This document shows positions 19,963 to 30,606 of a stretch of 64,000 nucleotides of DNA, piece by piece (the stretch's first letter is position 1; each line of letters opens with the position of its first letter). Under the pieces are notes generated by a model. It made no database searches. It was not told where the DNA came from and saw only the letters and a program-made list of their open reading frames with translations. Origin of the DNA: Phytoseiulus persimilis (lineage: Eukaryota; Arthropoda; Arachnida; Mesostigmata; Phytoseiidae); the NCBI GenBank assembly GCA_037576195.1, contig CM075103.1:32138723-32202722 (forward strand). Reading direction: 5' to 3'. The position numbers and the translations under genes were made by a program.

Positions 19963-21050
19963 TGTAGCTCATGGATGTGCCTCTCCGGTGAATTGAAACG
20001 ATCTTATTCAGAGTCCGTTTCTCTGAAGGAATCGTTGAAGACGGGGGGAAGAGAAAGAACTTTCCACTTCAGAACGAATTCTAGAATATTTCCCAGACTC
20101 AGACTCCGCTCGTTCTAGTTCAACATGGAGGCGAGCTCTTCATCTACTTTTCAAACGAATAATCAGCTCTCTAGCTGGCTTCAGCATCCCGAAATCGTCT
20201 GAAAACGACGAGGTACCCATCGGTCGGGGTTGGCAAAATTCGAGGCTCGAAATATTGGGGGCCGGATCGAGCCCTTGTTCAGGTGATATCTCCTCGCCCG
20301 GTGGATCGATCTTGATAGATGTTTAATCAATTGTAGCTCATGAATAGGGCTTCCCGGTGAACTAAAACGATCTTGGTCGGACTCTGTCTCTCTAGAGAAA
20401 TCGTGAAAGACGAGAGCGAGAGATTTTTCCACTTCGGAACGAATTCTAGAATGTTTTTCAGTCTCAGACTTCGCTCGTTTTAGGTCAACATGGAGACGAG
20501 CTCTTCATACACGTTCCAAGAAAAGAACCAACTCTCTAGCTCGTTTTAGCGTCGAGAAATCGCCTGAAAACGGCGACGTACGAGATACCCATCGGTCGAC
20601 GTGGGTAAACTTCGGGGTTAAATATCTCGAAATCGCTTTTTGGGCTGATTCGGACCCGAGTTTAGGCGATTCCTCCTCGCCAGGTGCATCGATTTCGATA
20701 CTTCATTTCTCAGAATGTAGCTCATGAATGTGGCAACGAAGTCAACTAGAACGATCGTCTTCGGACAGCGCGTCTTCGGAGGGTGCGTCGACAACCAAAA
20801 AAAAGGTACGAATTTCTCATTCCGCATTCTTGAATATTTCCATCGGTCCGAATCCATTCATTCTAGTTCTCCTCCACGAGCGCTCCATTATCCACATTTG
20901 AAAAAAAAATAAGACTCTAGGTGCTTTTGGCGAGGCGAAATCATCTGAATTCGGCAAAATTATGATATTATTCGTGTGGAAGGAGAGGACGGAGTTAGGC
21001 CTAGTTTTTCCTTCAACGAATAGTTCGAAGCCTCCCCTTCATGGGGATCA
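19963..21050. repeat. Tandem repeat, ~375-bp unit, about 2.9 copies
   Basis: Units start with 'tgtagctcatg' at 19963, 20332 and 20716, spacings of 369 and 384 bp. Shared internal blocks are 'acgaattctagaat', 'caacatggag(a/g)cgagctcttca' and 'acccatcggtcg'. The third unit is degenerate. This looks like a short satellite array. Confidence 0.8.
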
Positions 21051-21119
21051 CTTCGGATTGAGTCTAGCTGCTATGGATGCAAAGTTATAGCCCGACAAAA
21101 AAGACCTAGATTTGAGGTG

Positions 21120-22812
21120 AACAGCCCCCTAATGGATTGAATCAGCCTGGAGTACGCTAGTTTCTGGTTGTCTCCCGACGTGTTCAAGTTGGACTTGGAG
21201 GGGAGCGACTTGATGTAACGACCCGTTTCGGTGCGTTTCACCGTTTGTCTGAAGAAGCGGTCCATTTTTTCCGTTGATGCCACGTCGTCGTCGAATTCCG
21301 AGCAGCTCGTTCTCCAGAAAGAACTCCAATGAATCCGCGATGTCTTTCGGCTTCGTCTGCTGGCTCGATGATTGACTGGTTTCGCGCACTGACTTGATGA
21401 CACCCAACGAAGTGACAACCGAGTTGCCGAATTGATTTAGGCCGTCGCCGCCCCAGAGGAACCATCCGAAGATTCTTGGTTGCGCCATGAGACTGTTTAT
21501 TTTCTTTGTAGGTGCCGCGGTAGACATAGTGGAGTACGTCGGCGCCAAGGAGGAGGTCTATCTCATTTGGCAATGACTCGAGTTTCTTGTCCGCGAGCTC
21601 CAGATTGGCTCGCTGAGTGAAGCCCTGGACGGGACGCTCTCGATAACTTCGGGTACTGCGATACAACGCGCTGATACAACGGCGCGAGAGAACCGGCTCT
21701 TGATTTTGAATTCTACTGAGTTCAGTTTTTGGCCATCCGACCCACTTCCGGCTACACCGTGGAAACTAGTGAGTCTTTGCTCCACCGGGCTTAGCTTGAG
21801 CGATTGTACTATCCTGTCTGAGACTATGGAAATTTGGCTACCCGGGTCGAGTATGGCTCTGCAGATGGTTTTGCGGTTCTTACCCGCACTGACCCACACG
21901 TAGCCCGCCTGGAGGAAGGCGCTGTTGGCGGCGCCTCCGGAGGGCAGCGGGAGGCGGGAGGAAGCCACCAATCCTTCATTTGCGGGCCGTTGCTCTCTCT
22001 GCCGGGAGCACACTAGGCTCGAGTGCCTGCCGTTGCGGACCGAGCAATCGGAGACGCGCGCTCGACATTTCTGGGCTGAGTGGTTGCGTCGGAGGCACCT
22101 GAGACACGCGTTTTTCAACTCTGCCGTTCGTGGTCTCTCCTCGTTTGACATTCTTCTCGAACACTTGGAGCTGGAACATGATCTTTCGCGCAAAAAATGC
22201 AGGAGTGGTCAACCGATCCGATGCCGCCGGCGAAGGAGTACTGCGATTTTTGATCATACCGAGTTTTTCGATTGCGGTTTCTGATCCTCCGGACAAGAAT
22301 TCTGACCGTTTTTCGAGTGACCCCTACGATTTGCCGTTGGCCGTCGTTCTGGTAGCCTCTGCGGAACTTCTGGCATCTTTAATGAGATCGGCTTCGCGTT
22401 CCAAGAAGCTCATCAAGAGTTCTGGTTCGCAGTGATCTCCTGCGCACCGAGCGGCGTTGAATTTTCTGATGTAGCTCCTGAGGAGCGTTCCTAGGACTGT
22501 GGGCGCTAATGCCGCCGTCAGCATAATCGAAGCCTAACATTATCGAGGACTGCATGTGCTACTTCAGGGAGGCAACGAAATGTGGAGATCCCTCGATCGG
22601 CACAGTTCTTGAATCTTTCGCACGTGTGTCCTCCTGGCTTGGGCGTTGTCCTGGAACTCTCTTTGCACGATCTCCTTCATCAGCTAGTGGTTTTCGGCGC
22701 AAATCTTGAGGTGGGGAACCGATCTTGCCGCCCTCCCGAAGAACGCGTTTTTAGGCATTCGGCACTTCTCCGTCACTTCCAACGATTTGGTGTCGACGTA
22801 GTACTGGAGAAT
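21120..22812 (-). pseudogene. BEL/Pao gag-protease-RT start, decayed
   Basis: On the minus strand the 21558-22193 frame has zinc knuckles (CLRCLRRNHSAQKC) and a protease motif DPGSQISIVSD, where the usual DSG has become DPG. It then passes in another frame to LLLGADVLHYV and RMVPLGRRRPK. The segment FFRQTVKRTETGRY near 21230 corresponds to the linker before RT. The copy breaks off at the RT start. Stops and frameshifts are frequent. The 22560-22812 part reads LKICAENH and IQELCRSRDL and may be upstream gag, but less surely. Confidence 0.75.
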
Positions 22813-22814
22813 AT

Positions 22815-24540
22815 CGTAGAATTGTAAATGCTCTCGCCCTATTCAGCTCCAGCCCTAGGTATCGCTCATTGTTCCCGCCACCGCTAGAGAGCGCCCCGGC
22901 CATCTCGGAGAAGATGGTGCGAGGGCGGAGGGAATTGGAAAGGAGAATTAGAAGTTGATCATGGAGAGAGAACAGAACCGGTTGGCGTCAACTGGTAGGA
23001 TTCAAGGTGGCGCCAGGAAGACGAATCTGAGGGAGAGGGGAATACGGCGCCTCTACTCGTAAACATAGACATTGTGTCTCATACGCAACCCGGCTGTAGG
23101 CCAAAATGTAGCAAGCAATCTTTAGTGTAGCAGACCGATTCGAGGGAAAGGATAAGGCGACATCCGATGCACTGGTAGAGGAGTCGCGCACTATTCAAAT
23201 CAAGGGGGGTTCTTTGAGGGCGTTGGCGCTCGGACAGGCTCTGGAAATCGCGATTTACGCGGAATGCGAGGTCTTCAGACGATGCTGCTGGAGGCAATGC
23301 CCGAAGGAATGGGCATGGATGATCCGAAAATCATCACATCCTCATCTTCGTGGATTTCCCAAGTCGATGCCATCGCTAACAAGCCGAAAGATGGGGCATG
23401 CGCGTAGATATTCCAATCGAAGACCTCTCACCTTGGGGAAACAAGACCGACATGGTTCATCCGTTGAATGACTGAGCACCGAATTCTTGGTTGTACATTC
23501 AGCGATCGGTCTCAGAAAAGAGAGTTTGATTCGGGCCTTAATCGGGCATATGAAACCAGCACCTGGAATATAACGTATGCGATGATCCTACTCCAGTGGT
23601 CTTCTTGGACCGGCCGATATCCTCTACGAGCCCTCGGTTATTTGGATCGGGCTCGCTCCCTCTCCGACTGCCGTGGGTGTCGGCTCCTCCTCTCCCTCGA
23701 AAATATAGACGTTCCGCTTCATTGTTTGCGACCCATTGGCCGTTTTCCTCTCTCACCGCCTCCTCATGCTCCTCTCCCTCGTGAATCAGTCTGCTCATCC
23801 TACCACAGCACTACCAGTTGACGTAGACCCAACAGAACGACATTTTTGTGGCGCGTGAGATTGAGGTCGGTCGCAACTGCGATATCCGATTGAGATTTAG
23901 CACGCCAGTGAATAAAAAGCCAGTAGGAGACCACAGCGAGTCATCCCTACAAGTGGTAGAGAGTGCGTTCCGGCCCTCGGTACGAACATGCCAATGTTCA
24001 AGTCCCCGCCGAAGAACTCGACGAAGAAGCGCGCAGCGCGCGCCGTCCAGCGTATGGATCCAGCCCGATCCTGATCCTCCACACGGATACGAAAAGGGCA
24101 TCACTCATGCCCAAGCAGTAGCCGTGGCTGAACAAGGATTCGCCGACCCAGAACAGGAACCAGCTTTTCAACAAGGCCCGTTAACACCATAAGACCCGCA
24201 CGACCACGTGCAAGGGCTAACTACAGGTATGGAAGTTCCATACCAGATTTCACTCTACTACCAGGTCGTGGTACCCGGAGAGACCAAGCACGCTCCAGCT
24301 GTGGGACCAAAGATTGATCCGGCAAAGAACGTCACTGGAAGATACATCGATCCGGCACAGCCAACTCAAGCACCGCCCTAAGAACCGGCTCCCGCACCAG
24401 CAATGCTCGAGGGAAGGAATAGCCTCGATCTTTCGAATCGACCCAACATCCATTGATCCAACACCGATCGACCCAGCACCCATTGATCCAGCGCACCCCT
24501 GGCTTGGACGTCGGCTGAAGGACGGGGATGGCCTATAAGC
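22815..24540 (+). mobile_element. Non-autonomous LTR element, copy 2 (split LTR, partial interior)
   Basis: The LTR starts at about 22815 (cgtagaattgtaaatg) and ends CTACA at 23951 after removing an 852-bp insert. It matches the 264-bp LTRs at 41.7 and 42.8 kb. A primer-binding-like 'tggtagagagtgcgttcc' follows. The short gag start MPMFKSPPKNSTKK at about 23989 and a run of 'gatccagc'-type repeats encoding PIDPA-like units match the 42-kb copy. No right LTR is present, and the integrase-end segment seen at 42.3 kb is not. Confidence 0.75.
22979..23830. mobile_element. 852-bp class II (TIR) element inside the LTR, 8-bp TSD
   Basis: It is flanked by AACAGAAC at 22971-22978 and 23831-23838. The ends are inverted: cggttggcgtcaactggtag on the left, and the reverse complement of the right end is gggtctacgtcaactggtag. 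An 8-bp duplication fits hAT or P-type transposons. The interior has no long ORF, so it is non-autonomous. Confidence 0.82.
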
Positions 24541-25495
24541 ACTGGGTTACACAGAGTACTGGAAGAAGCTCCCTAGGTTATCTCCGTGCAGCCTACCTAC
24601 GGATGTGCCTATATGACGAGGAGAGGAGACGCGACCTCTATTCGCTCCAGAAAGTCTAGTATCCCTCTGTATCGCAACCGCACGATCGACCGAACTTTGA
24701 TGTGAATTGAACGCGCCGAATGTGCCGAGGTGACCTGGATACTTTACTGTTTCCCTCGCCTGTCCCTTGGAGATCGGACGGGATTAGAGAATGGCACTCC
24801 ATTCCGTAATGGAGCGAACCAGCCGACGCAGTCGATCTCTCGCAAGCTCCCCCACGGGGGTGCTCTTGATGTGGTTGCGGGTTCACCACCCGGAGGTGGC
24901 CGAAATCCCTTCAGAGGAAGACGGCGCTCTTGCGGGGGCAGCCTGGCTGATCCTGACCAGGGCTGTGCGCCGGCGCTCCGGCGCGCCGAGCCAGACAGCG
25001 CGCCGCCAGGCGCTGCGAACTCCTCCGCATTGTTTTCATGGCGGCGCTTCATGGATTCGAGCCCGAATCCCGAGGTTGCTAAGATAAATCACGACGAAGC
25101 GGAATTCAGTGCTACGTATATTTTCCCCTTCCCGCTTTTGGCTTCATTGATACTCCGACGCGTGAACTCCGGCGTCGGGCACCAACTACAGAGACTCAGT
25201 TCTCAGTGATCGCTCAACGAACGTCGGCATATTAGACATATCCATGAATTCGAAGTGTCAGGCTCTCAGCTGAAGGTTTCATATCTCCGACGAGAGTGAT
25301 CTGTAACGATGTGTTCATGAAGACGGGGTGTTTTGAGTGGTCCCTTCCAGCCAGAAGAATTTGACGATATTCGCGTGATAGTCGAAAAACACTGGACGGG
25401 TTCAGAACCTAATTTAGAAGACCCGTCCCTGCGATGAGGGTTTTTCACAAATGGCCAAATGTACATGGTCGACGAATGGTTGCCGAGCGGTTCCA
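24541..25495. other. Unassigned region with a GC-rich short ORF
   Basis: The only notable item is a GC-rich stretch (24830-25070) open on the plus strand from ATG 24791 to 25087 (98 codons, Ala/Arg-rich, EIPSEEDGALAGAAWLIL). It lies downstream of a minus-strand BEL integrase remnant, the same relative place as the antisense ORF at 30.6 kb, but the two proteins are not clearly alike. It may be non-coding. Confidence 0.35.
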
Positions 25496-25712
25496 AGAAA
25501 TGGTTGAGAATCAATTTTGAGGAATGGTTGACGATCGATTTCGAGGGATGGTTGACAATCTATTTTCAGGAATGGTTGACAATCGATTTTGAGGAATGGT
25601 TGACAATCTATTTTTAGGAATGGTTGACGATCGATTTCGAGGGATGGTTGACAATATATTTTTAGGAATGGTTGACAATCGATTTTGAGGAATGGTTGAC
25701 AATCAATCGATT
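25496..25712. repeat. 24-bp minisatellite, about 8-9 units
   Basis: 'ggaatggttgacaatc' followed by 'gattttga' or 'tattttta' repeats every 24 bp. On the minus strand it gives the 8-residue unit STIPxNRL. The open frame follows from the length being a multiple of three; no gene is claimed. Confidence 0.88.
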
Positions 25713-25759
25713 CATCAGTTATACAGGGACCGGATTTCCCGGCGCGTCATGGCGCGCCG

Positions 25760-26545
25760 CGACACTTCCGGTCCGCCACTGTTCGCCGTGGCGAGCGTCG
25801 CCGCTGTGTGTTTTCCAGTCCTTCGCCGCGGCGCACACCTCTGATCCTGACCGCTGAGCCGGCGGTCCGTCCAGCCTGAGACATGGCTGGCAGGATTCGA
25901 GGCCGCCCTGCGACTGACGGTCGTTCGGTTTGACAAGGTTGAAAAATATGAATTATGGTTGCGCACCTCGAGCGGATACAGCAACTGGATGGGACGCCGC
26001 AAGCGCTTGCCCTCAGTGGTGCGGATCCAACACGATCGTTGCCGACGGTCGGTTCCCTCTTCGCTGTGGAGCGACTCCACCACGCAAAGCGGCCAGTAGG
26101 CCCTGGAGGAGTCGGCCGAGTGCAGAAGGCACACGTCTCCGGCTCGGAGCGGGCGGTCGCGCGCGGGGGTGGCGGAGTGGTTGGAGCGCAAGTGTGGGAG
26201 GTATTCGACGTGGAATGTTGTCCAGAATACGCGGAGCATTGATTGTTGCCGGCGCCATCTCTCGGAGAAGACGATCGCCGTCGCCCACTCTGCCTCCTTG
26301 ACGATTTGCTTCGAGTCTGGGAGTCCTGCCTGCGAACTGTAGCTGCAGAGGAGATTGGCCGGGGACAGGGCACTAGGCTCGTTGGCGTCCGAGATGAGTG
26401 CCGAGATCGGCCTGTCGTTGACGACCTTCTCTATCTCAGTTAGGACGGTCTCCAGTTCCCGGAACCGAAGCGCATGGGTGCCGAGGATCTCCCTCAAAGG
26501 TCATTCGACCATTTGCTAGCAGCGCTCGAAGAAACCGTTCGGAAA
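25760..26545 (-). pseudogene. BEL/Pao integrase C-terminal part
   Basis: The minus frame reads LREILGTHALRFRELETVL, VVNDRPISAL, ERWRRQQSMLRVFW, RAGDVCLLHSADSSRAYWPL and RRPIQLLYPLEV. It tracks the BEL element at 31.1-31.9 kb but is clearly a different subfamily. Upstream codons carry two stops near 26510-26525, and the copy ends where a dispersed repeat starts. Only the last third of pol is left. Confidence 0.82.
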
Positions 26546-26550
26546 GGCTC

Positions 26551-26750
26551 CCTAACGCGCGTTGTGCGACTGAGACTTCCGAAATTTGAGCAATTGAGGT
26601 CTTGGAACCGACACTGGATGATCTTTAAGAAACTGAAATCGTGTCAATACCGAGAGGACACCGATATTTCCCCTTCCGTCCGGAATTCTGGCTGTCTCGA
26701 ACTTCCAGAATCATTGTCTAACGAGCTGTGTGACCGAGTGCATCCCTATG
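26551..26750. repeat. Dispersed repeat shared with 30408-30600
   Basis: 'gagacttccgaaat(t/c)tgagc', 'gacactggatga', 'gagaggacaccga' and 'tttcccctt' occur in the same order and orientation at both sites, about 85% alike. No ends or coding were defined. Confidence 0.7.
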
Positions 26751-27870
26751 TCAGCGCCGATAGCGCTCATCGTTGCCGTCACTCTCTGGCTCTTGAACTC
26801 CGTTCCCTCATCAGAGTGGAGATGATACACACAGAGAATCCGCTTCGATTCTGGAACCATTTGACGAACTCCGCTATCCTGCCAGGGCTTTGATCCTCTG
26901 ACTTCAGAGAGTGGACATTCCGAAACCGGGTCATGTCGTTGATTAACGTGAGAAACAGATTTGCTTAACCGAGGGATGCCTTACGCACAGCGCAGGTATT
27001 CGCGTGTATGTACCCTGGTCTTGGAGCTACCACTTCCACGGGATTTGGCCTGTTGCTCGAACGATGCACCTTTCCTCAGGTACATACGTCACACTTCACG
27101 AAGTCGTCGATTATTTCGTAACCTTCATGGTTCAGCATTTTTCTGAGGGTCTCAACGTTGATATGTACGAACATCCCATGTATCGCTTCCAGACTCACTT
27201 TCTCCTTCAGTCCCGCAACGTTTTCCTCAACCGCTTCACTCGCTCGGAACACGAACAGTCCGTTTTGTTGTTCAGATTGTACTTCTCCGTCCTCACGGAT
27301 TATCGTGACGGCTCCCGCTCTTACAAAAATGCAGAGCTTCTCGTTTACCAGCTCTGAAACTGAAAGTTGATTTCTGCGATGCCAAGGCACGCACAGAGCG
27401 TCCTTCAGACGTAGCATCGTAGTCTTGCTGTCGCTGTTCACAAGCACGAGTGCGGTTCATGACCCCTGGGACACTTCCGAGGGCTGGCTGTGAGCTTCAG
27501 CCGGAAAACAAAGGGTTCATCACCTCTGTGCACTTGGGGTGTTGGATTCGCCTCCCTGTAGTCCGTCATCCACCTTAGGTTGGTCAGCATGTGGTGAGTC
27601 GAGCCGCCATCAAAAGAAAATATCCCCCTCACCTCTTGCCTGATTGGCTCCAGCTTGTTGGCACTCTACGATCAAAGCTTCAGCGACGTTGGCTTGCGGT
27701 GGTAGTGTTCTCGGTTGTCCTCTGCCTTGAAATCCGCCTCAGCGTTGATTCCCGCCTTGTCGGGGAAGACTGCAGGCCGATTGCATGTGTGGTCGTTGAT
27801 TGCAGTTGTAACATACAGCTTCGGACGATTGCACAAATGATCTTCGGTAGAATCTGGAGAGCATCACACT
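26740..27870 (-). pseudogene. Copia-type gag-pol fragment
   Basis: Minus-strand order: CCHC knuckle CYNCNQRPHMQSAC near 27800, protease region STHHMLTNLRWMTDYREANP near 27590, the pre-integrase module LKDALCVPWHRRNQLSVSEL to HINVETLRKML (27400-27130), KCDVCT plus GKVHR near 27070, and integrase pieces FVKWFQNRS and HSDEGTEF near 26850. This is the Copia arrangement, with integrase before RT. Frames are broken and a short SINE piece interrupts it. Confidence 0.75.
27463..27511 (+). mobile_element. Short 3' SINE remnant
   Basis: It matches the last 45 bp of the SINE at 61.56-61.83 kb ('ggctggctg' ... 'ttcagccggaaaacaaa') and is flanked by 'ggttcat' on both sides, a possible 7-bp TSD. It lies inside the Copia protease region. 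Confidence 0.6.
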
Positions 27871-27879
27871 GATTTCGTT

Positions 27880-28195
27880 GACGTCACTTTGGTTTATTTG
27901 AATGGTTTCTCCTTCGATCAGATCCGTCTGTGTGTCCCGATGTTTGTCTGAATCCAGTCTGGTGCTCCAGCCTCGTCGGAATGGCTCCTACGAGCTTGGC
28001 AGTGTTTCCAGGAGTTTGGAACGCTGGATGTCGTCTGCTATGTTGATTCAAAGTGTGTTGAGTTCGTAGATGACTTTCTTGTGAGCAAGGAGGTTATCAT
28101 CAACGGATAGTCCTTGCTGGCATTGGAACGTCATGAGATTTGATACTGCCAGTCCTTTCCTCGTTCTCACCTCGTTCTTGCGAGCTATCTCTCGC
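27880..28195. other. Unassigned spacer
   Basis: No feature was recognised here, although upstream RT sequence of the next LINE may lie in part of it. Confidence 0.4.
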
Positions 28196-28640
28196 AACGT
28201 AGGAACTCCTACTGTGAGGCCCTCTCTCCGTTGTGTGCCGGTGTTCCCCAAGGCTCGGTTCTTGGGCCGACGTTGTGAAACATAGGATATGACGGAGTTC
28301 TCCGGCTTCAGTACCCCCCGCAGGTTACCCCTATAGCTTTCGCTGATGATTCGGCCCTCGTCATCACGCATGCTGATCCAGTCATCCTCCAGACCAGAAT
28401 AAACGACTCACTCGCCATGATAAGCCACTAGATGCGCCCAAGAGGCCTCCTTATGTCACCTACCAAATCGATGGCCATCTTCCTCAACGGTAGAAAGCGC
28501 CCACCTGTCATCTCGGTTATGCTTGACGGCAGCCAAATACCCATCAGATCGACAGCCCGTTATCTTGGCTACACCCTGGACGCTGGCCTCACCAGCAGAG
28601 CACACATCACCCTTGCCGCTTCCAAGACGAACAGGATGGC
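28196..28640 (+). pseudogene. R1-type LINE, RT part 1 (interrupted by the BEL element)
   Basis: The frame with GVPQGSVLGPTL then a stop (TGA where Trp is usual) continues as TPIAFADDSALVITHADP, the RT catalytic block. After another stop comes SMAIFLNGRK, ARYLGYTLDAGL and KTNRMA. The protein resumes at 37330 after the inserted BEL element. GVPQGS and the small FADD loop are typical of the R1 clade. The copy is 5'-truncated and dead. Confidence 0.85.
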
Positions 28641-28769
28641 TGTGATGCCACCGTTTGGGCTTACTCTACAAGAGGGAATACTCTGGTCTGGCTCTGGAAT
28701 CCTCCTGTAGACGCCGTCGTGGCCGCTCTCTCTTGTGCTCGGTGCGTTGTCTCTCAAACGCTGTGAGAC

Positions 28770-30121
28770 GGCTACAGCCCATCACCGCGAAAACCCATCA
28801 CCGAGAAAACCCATCACAGCGAAAACCCATTACCGCGAAAACCCATCATCGCGACAGAATCTGGAGCTCGCTCCATGCTAGGGAAGCTTCTAAGCGAGGC
28901 GTCGAAATCTTTCAAGCCACTTGCTGTGCACTCTCTAGATTGAGTTGCTGCTCTGGCTATTCGATAATCCTGTCCTCAATTCCCAATCAGGAAGAATAGA
29001 AGTCTCGTGGGTTTCTTCGACGGACTCCCATTCAACATTCCCTCGATTTCCTATTTCCACATGTAGTGGCCTGGTCCAGGTAACGTTCCTGAAGAATCTT
29101 TTCGACACTTCACATGCGAGCTGCTCCACTCCTCTCTAGGGCATCGATAGTCGTACTCTCCCTTTCATACTCGTCGCCCCTCCTTGCGGCAAAGCTGGCT
29201 AACGATAGGTTGTCGTGGGAGAATCCACTGTGGAGCAAGACTTCAACAGTCTTAGAGACTGAGTACAGTGGACTCCGCTTAACGAGAACACCGGATAATC
29301 GGATCATCACATTATTCGGATCGAAAGTCGAATTCCCCAATTCTCTCCATAGGACACGCTCCGGTTCATCGGTACAAGGCTCCGCTTATTCGAGTTATTC
29401 CGTCACGAGCGGAAATTTCGTCGAATGAAAGAATGAGAAGTTTCCGCAATGCGGAACGCCTAGCCGAATTGATCACTTTGACCAAACCGATTCCGATCTG
29501 CTTCCAAGTCGAAATCTCGGGACATTCTTGTCCATTGACGATAATGTCCAGTGCCCCTCTTCAGTTAAACCTCACGAAGATGAGATCGTCCAGGAAATCG
29601 TGGCGAATCAGGGCTCTGTGACTCTGGTTCAGAAAACGGAGAGGAGTGCCGAGAGGCGACGAAGCCTACAGCTGTGCATGGAGCTGAACGGACGATAGAA
29701 CGACTTCAATGGTTCTTCGTGCAAGATTCCGAGAAGGACAGTCCACGAACGTCTTCAGTTTGCATCGACTTCGTTTGTGGGATCTCGAGGACGGAAAAAA
29801 GACGGACTTTAATTGATGAATCCTTCGTCAAGCATTGGAAGCTCAATCGCTGTTACATACTCCATCAACTCGCATCAGAGAGAGTTTCATCGTGTTCCTT
29901 TAGGTATCGCAACCCGGGAACAATGAGCCTAAGCGCCCAAAGATCCATTCGAATCATGAATCATATATTTTCGACGCCTCGCATAGAAGCTTCCCTAGAT
30001 GAGAGCGAGCTCCAGATTCTGTCGCGGTAACGGGTTTTCGCGGTTATGGGTCTTCGCAGTCATGGGTTTTTACGGTAATGGGTTTTCGCGGCAATGGGTT
30101 TTCGCGGTAATGGGTGCACAC
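28770..30121. mobile_element. Foldback/MULE-like element, 1,352 bp, 9-bp TSD
   Basis: Both ends carry 4-6 tandem units of 'cgaaaacccatcac' type (28775-28850), mirrored as 'gggttttcgcggtaat' at 30028-30118, then 'cagaatctggagctcgctc' mirrored at 30005-30025. Inverted arms of at least 120 bp with internal tandem units and a 9-bp TSD fit foldback elements mobilised by Mutator-like transposases. The interior has no complete transposase. At 29264 it contains a Tigger-like terminus (tacagtggactccgcttaac), so it has itself picked up another element. Confidence 0.85.
29264..29700. mobile_element. Tigger/pogo-like fragment inside the foldback element
   Basis: 'cagtggactccgcttaac' followed by 'ggataatcgg' resembles Tigger-type termini. 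The decayed coding downstream (EDEIVQEIVANQGS near 29575) could be the acidic transposase tail. No matching right terminus was found. Confidence 0.45.
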
Positions 30122-30407
30122 CTGTGAGACACCTGACTGCCGACCGACTGTCGGCTGCCCACCGGCATCGCCTCTGGCGGCGCATGCGCGGTGGGCCTAC
30201 CGCACGGAGAGAAGCAGCACGACGCGTACAGACGAGGATGCTCTTTATTCGGTTTTATCAATAAACAATAAGCACTCTGTCGAGTGCGTGACACTCCCGG
30301 CCAAATTCTCAATTTACAACGGTTTCCTGCCTAGAGCACTTTTGACACATTTTTGGTGACCTGAGATGGTCGATCGGAACTTGAGAATTTGAGTAGCTAG
30401 ATCCTAT

Positions 30408-30600
30408 GGCGCGTTGGTGCAACCGAGACTTCCGAAATCTGAGCAATTGAGGTCTCGAACCCGACACTGGATGAGCTTTAACGAGACGGAAATTATGTCA
30501 TTTCCGAGAGGACACCGACATTTCCCCTTTCCCCTGGATCGAGACCCTGGCTGTCCTAACCTCCGAGATCATTCTCTGTCGAACGTTGCGAGTCCACACC
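30408..30600. repeat. Dispersed repeat shared with 26551-26750
   Basis: This is the second copy of the repeat at 26.55 kb, located between the antisense ORF and the 3' LTR of the BEL element. In both places it lies next to BEL sequence, so it could be part of BEL 3' non-coding DNA in some subfamilies. Confidence 0.6.
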
Positions 30601-30606
30601 CGAACA

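Larger units (their letters stand above)
28641..30293 (-). repeat. 3' LTR of the BEL element, split by a foldback insert
   Basis: 28641-28769 plus 30131-30293 reconstitute one 292-bp LTR. The insert duplicated CTGTGAGAC (28761-28769 and 30122-30130). On the minus strand the LTR runs TGTCACGC to GGCATCACA and carries AATAAA in the 'tttattcgg' region near 30245. Confidence 0.92.

Noticed and set aside
24791..25087. Homologue of the 30.6-kb antisense ORF
   Set aside because: Position and GC content agree but the residues do not align convincingly; kept only as a remark.
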